Positions 6,286 to 7,145 of a DNA stretch of 7,145 nt are shown here, piece after piece. The notes below the pieces were generated by a model. It saw only the letters and a list, made by a program, of their open reading frames with translations, made no database searches and was not told where the DNA came from. This stretch comes from an uncultured Coprococcus sp. GTDB taxonomy: Bacteria; Bacillota; Clostridia; Lachnospirales; Lachnospiraceae. The stretch's first letter is position 1. The number at the start of each line of letters is the position of its first letter. The stretch spans positions 1 through 7,145 of the forward strand of contig USSH01000123.1 of assembly GCA_900557435.1 (NCBI GenBank). Direction: 5' to 3'. A program made the translations under genes and the position numbers.

Positions 6286-6549
6286 ATGGCATACGCAGGC
6301 AAATGCGATAGATGCGGTGGGTTCTACGACCTGCCGTTTGAACACGGAGCAGCAATAAGGGCAAGGGTGGTTGATGTGTTCGATGATGCAGTAGAGACAA
6401 AGGATTTATGTCCGGACTGTCTAGAAGAACTGCGAGATTTCCTTGAAGGGGCACAGCTCAATGATCCGCTTGGGGAAAGACAGATAGGGTTTAAGACACA
6501 GGTAGATCCTTACAATCATCTGATGAATAGGTTTACCCGGAAGGAGTGA
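6286..6549 (+). CDS. Small two-CxxC (zinc-binding) phage protein
   Basis: The 87-aa product has a CDRCG pair at residues 7-10 and a second LCPDCLEELRDFLEG pair at 42-45. This is the layout of a split zinc knuckle in which the second pair leads into a helix, and similar small proteins are common in Clostridia phages. The middle (22-40) is a beta-type RARVVDVFDDAVETKDL stretch, and the C-terminus is polar and unstructured-looking. It may bind nucleic acid or a host protein, but nothing in the sequence decides this. ATG 6286 follows AAAGGAGA (6268-6275) at a rather long spacing of 11 bases from GGAG. It sits 16 bases after the YopX-family stop and is followed within four bases by the regulator gene. 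Confidence 0.72.
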   Translation: MAYAGKCDRCGGFYDLPFEHGAAIRARVVDVFDDAVETKDLCPDCLEELRDFLEGAQLNDPLGERQIGFKTQVDPYNHLMNRFTRKE

Positions 6550-6553
6550 GGCG

Positions 6554-6994
6554 GTGAAAGCGAAAGAGTATTTGAAACAAGTGGAGCTGCTGGATGTTAA
6601 GATCAAACAGAAGAAGATAGAACTTGCAGGACTCAAGGAAGATGCAACCTGTACAGGGGCATTTGATTATTCGTCTGAGAAGGTGCAGACAAGCGCCAAG
6701 GCTGATTCTATGAGCAATAAGGTGGCAAAGTATGTTGACCTTGAAAATGAGATTCATGGGGACATAGAGAGGTTCACGGAGCTCAAGCATAAGGTCATAG
6801 GACAGATACATATGCTGGATGATATAACGTACATGGAGATCCTGTTCAAGAAGTATATAGAGTACAAGACACTGAAAGATATAGCTGTTGAAATGAAGTA
6901 TTCATATGGCAGGACGAAACATATACATGGGTTTGCACTTGAGGCATTTAGAATTAAGGTTTTGGAAAAGTCAGCACCAAATAGCACCAAGTAG
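6554..6994 (+). CDS. DUF1492/ArpU-like late-gene regulator with sigma-region-4-like helix-turn-helix
   Basis: The 146-aa product starts MKAKEYLKQVELLDVKIKQK, has a long coiled-coil-like middle (about 55-90, VDLENEIHGDIERFTELKHKV), and ends in a helix-turn-helix, YKTLKDIAVEMKYSYGRTKHIHGFALEAF (104-132). The helix-turn-helix resembles sigma-70 region 4. This architecture is that of DUF1492/ArpU/RinA-like phage proteins that control late transcription just upstream of the terminase genes. The start is GTG 6554 with AAGGAG at 6541-6546. The last codons (SAPNSTK) are encoded by the first units of a 10-bp repeat array that continues past the stop, so the C-terminus may be shaped by its own regulatory DNA. 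It probably binds the repeats or acts with RNA polymerase at the promoter directly downstream. Family call is strong; the exact mechanism is inferred. Confidence 0.82.
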   Translation: MKAKEYLKQVELLDVKIKQKKIELAGLKEDATCTGAFDYSSEKVQTSAKADSMSNKVAKYVDLENEIHGDIERFTELKHKVIGQIHMLDDITYMEILFKKYIEYKTLKDIAVEMKYSYGRTKHIHGFALEAFRIKVLEKSAPNSTK

Positions 6995-7008
6995 CACCAC
7001 ATAGCACC
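6973..7008 (+). repeat. Four direct AGCACC repeats at exact 10-bp spacing
   Basis: AGCACC occurs at 6973-6978, 6983-6988, 6993-6998 and 7003-7008, each followed by a four-base spacer, mostly ending in T (AAAT, AAGT, ACAT). A period of one DNA helical turn puts all copies on the same face. That is typical of a site bound cooperatively by several protomers. The array overlaps the last codons and stop of the regulator gene and ends 12 bases before a -10 element. It is the best candidate for the regulator's binding site. Confidence 0.85.
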
Positions 7009-7017
7009 TAGCAAACG

Positions 7018-7026
7018 TGGTATACT
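7018..7026 (+). promoter_or_regulatory. Extended -10 promoter (TGGTATACT), likely late promoter
   Basis: TGGTATACT gives a TG-N extended -10 with hexamer TATACT at 7021-7026, so transcription would start near 7033. The place where a -35 box should lie (about 6998-7003, CACATA) does not resemble TTGACA; instead it falls in the AGCACC array. This suggests activation by a protein bound to the repeats. The position, between the regulator gene and the expected late operon, supports a late promoter. Start site and activity are predictions. Confidence 0.55.
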
Positions 7027-7052
7027 GCAATGGTAAAATTATATTGATTCAT

Positions 7053-7095
7053 AAGGGACATGACTGTTTGCCATTTCGGTCGTGTCCCTTTTCTT
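7053..7095 (+). terminator. Rho-independent terminator hairpin in the late leader
   Basis: AAGGGACATGAC (7053-7064) pairs with GTCGTGTCCCTT (7079-7090) as a 12-bp stem with a single G-U wobble and a 14-base loop. It is followed by a T-rich run, TTTTCTT, from 7089. It lies about 20 bases after the predicted start of the extended -10 promoter. It may therefore end both the early operon read-through and a short late leader RNA. A conserved phage RNA structure used for another purpose is the alternative. Confidence 0.75.
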
Positions 7096-7145
7096 ATGCC
7101 CAGTGGTTAAAAATGCAAACTCCTAAATCGTAAAATGTGAAAATG

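Noticed and set aside
6973..7008. CRISPR array
   Set aside because: Repeats are six bases with four-base spacers; far too short, and no cas genes are present.
7096..7145. Start of a further gene at the right edge
   Set aside because: ATG codons here open only a few codons before stops or the window end and have no ribosome site; I see nothing else in this stretch.

Overview
The window reads as part of a prophage or temperate phage of a Gram-positive gut-type Clostridia host, most likely Lachnospiraceae. This rests on moderate GC, strong GGAGG ribosome binding sites, and small phage proteins of kinds I know from that group. All credible genes lie on the + strand in one tight polycistron, with stops and starts overlapping or a few bases apart. 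No integrase, tRNA, rRNA, insertion sequence or CRISPR array is visible. Family names come from recognising sequence patterns; no search was run.

Layout: (1) Positions 3-937 hold the end of the replication module: a probably 5'-truncated replication-type protein tail, then a helicase-loader-like protein. (2) An 89-base gap (938-1026) carries short palindromes and a 10-codon micro-ORF. (3) Positions 1027-4807 hold the most unusual unit: an 842-aa SNF2-like helicase fused to a beta-order DNA methyltransferase, overlapping a 420-aa PP-loop (PAPS-reductase/DndC-like) protein whose nucleotide-binding loop is atypical. (4) Positions 4804-6549 hold six small accessory genes: a BRO-N/Lar chimera, three unknown proteins, a YopX-family protein and a two-CxxC protein. 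(5) Positions 6554-6994 encode a DUF1492/ArpU-like regulator with a sigma-region-4-like helix-turn-helix. Its 3' end runs into four 10-bp direct repeats, an extended -10 promoter and, about 20 bases after the predicted start site, a strong hairpin terminator. This looks like the late-gene switch.

Together the order replication, DNA modification/anti-restriction, small accessory genes, late switch fits the right end of an early operon just before the packaging and structural genes. The most promising candidate for an undescribed system is the helicase-methyltransferase plus PP-loop pair, possibly a phage DNA-modification unit. The second is the repeat/promoter/terminator late switch. The in-frame BRO-N/Lar fusion is a clear recombination product.
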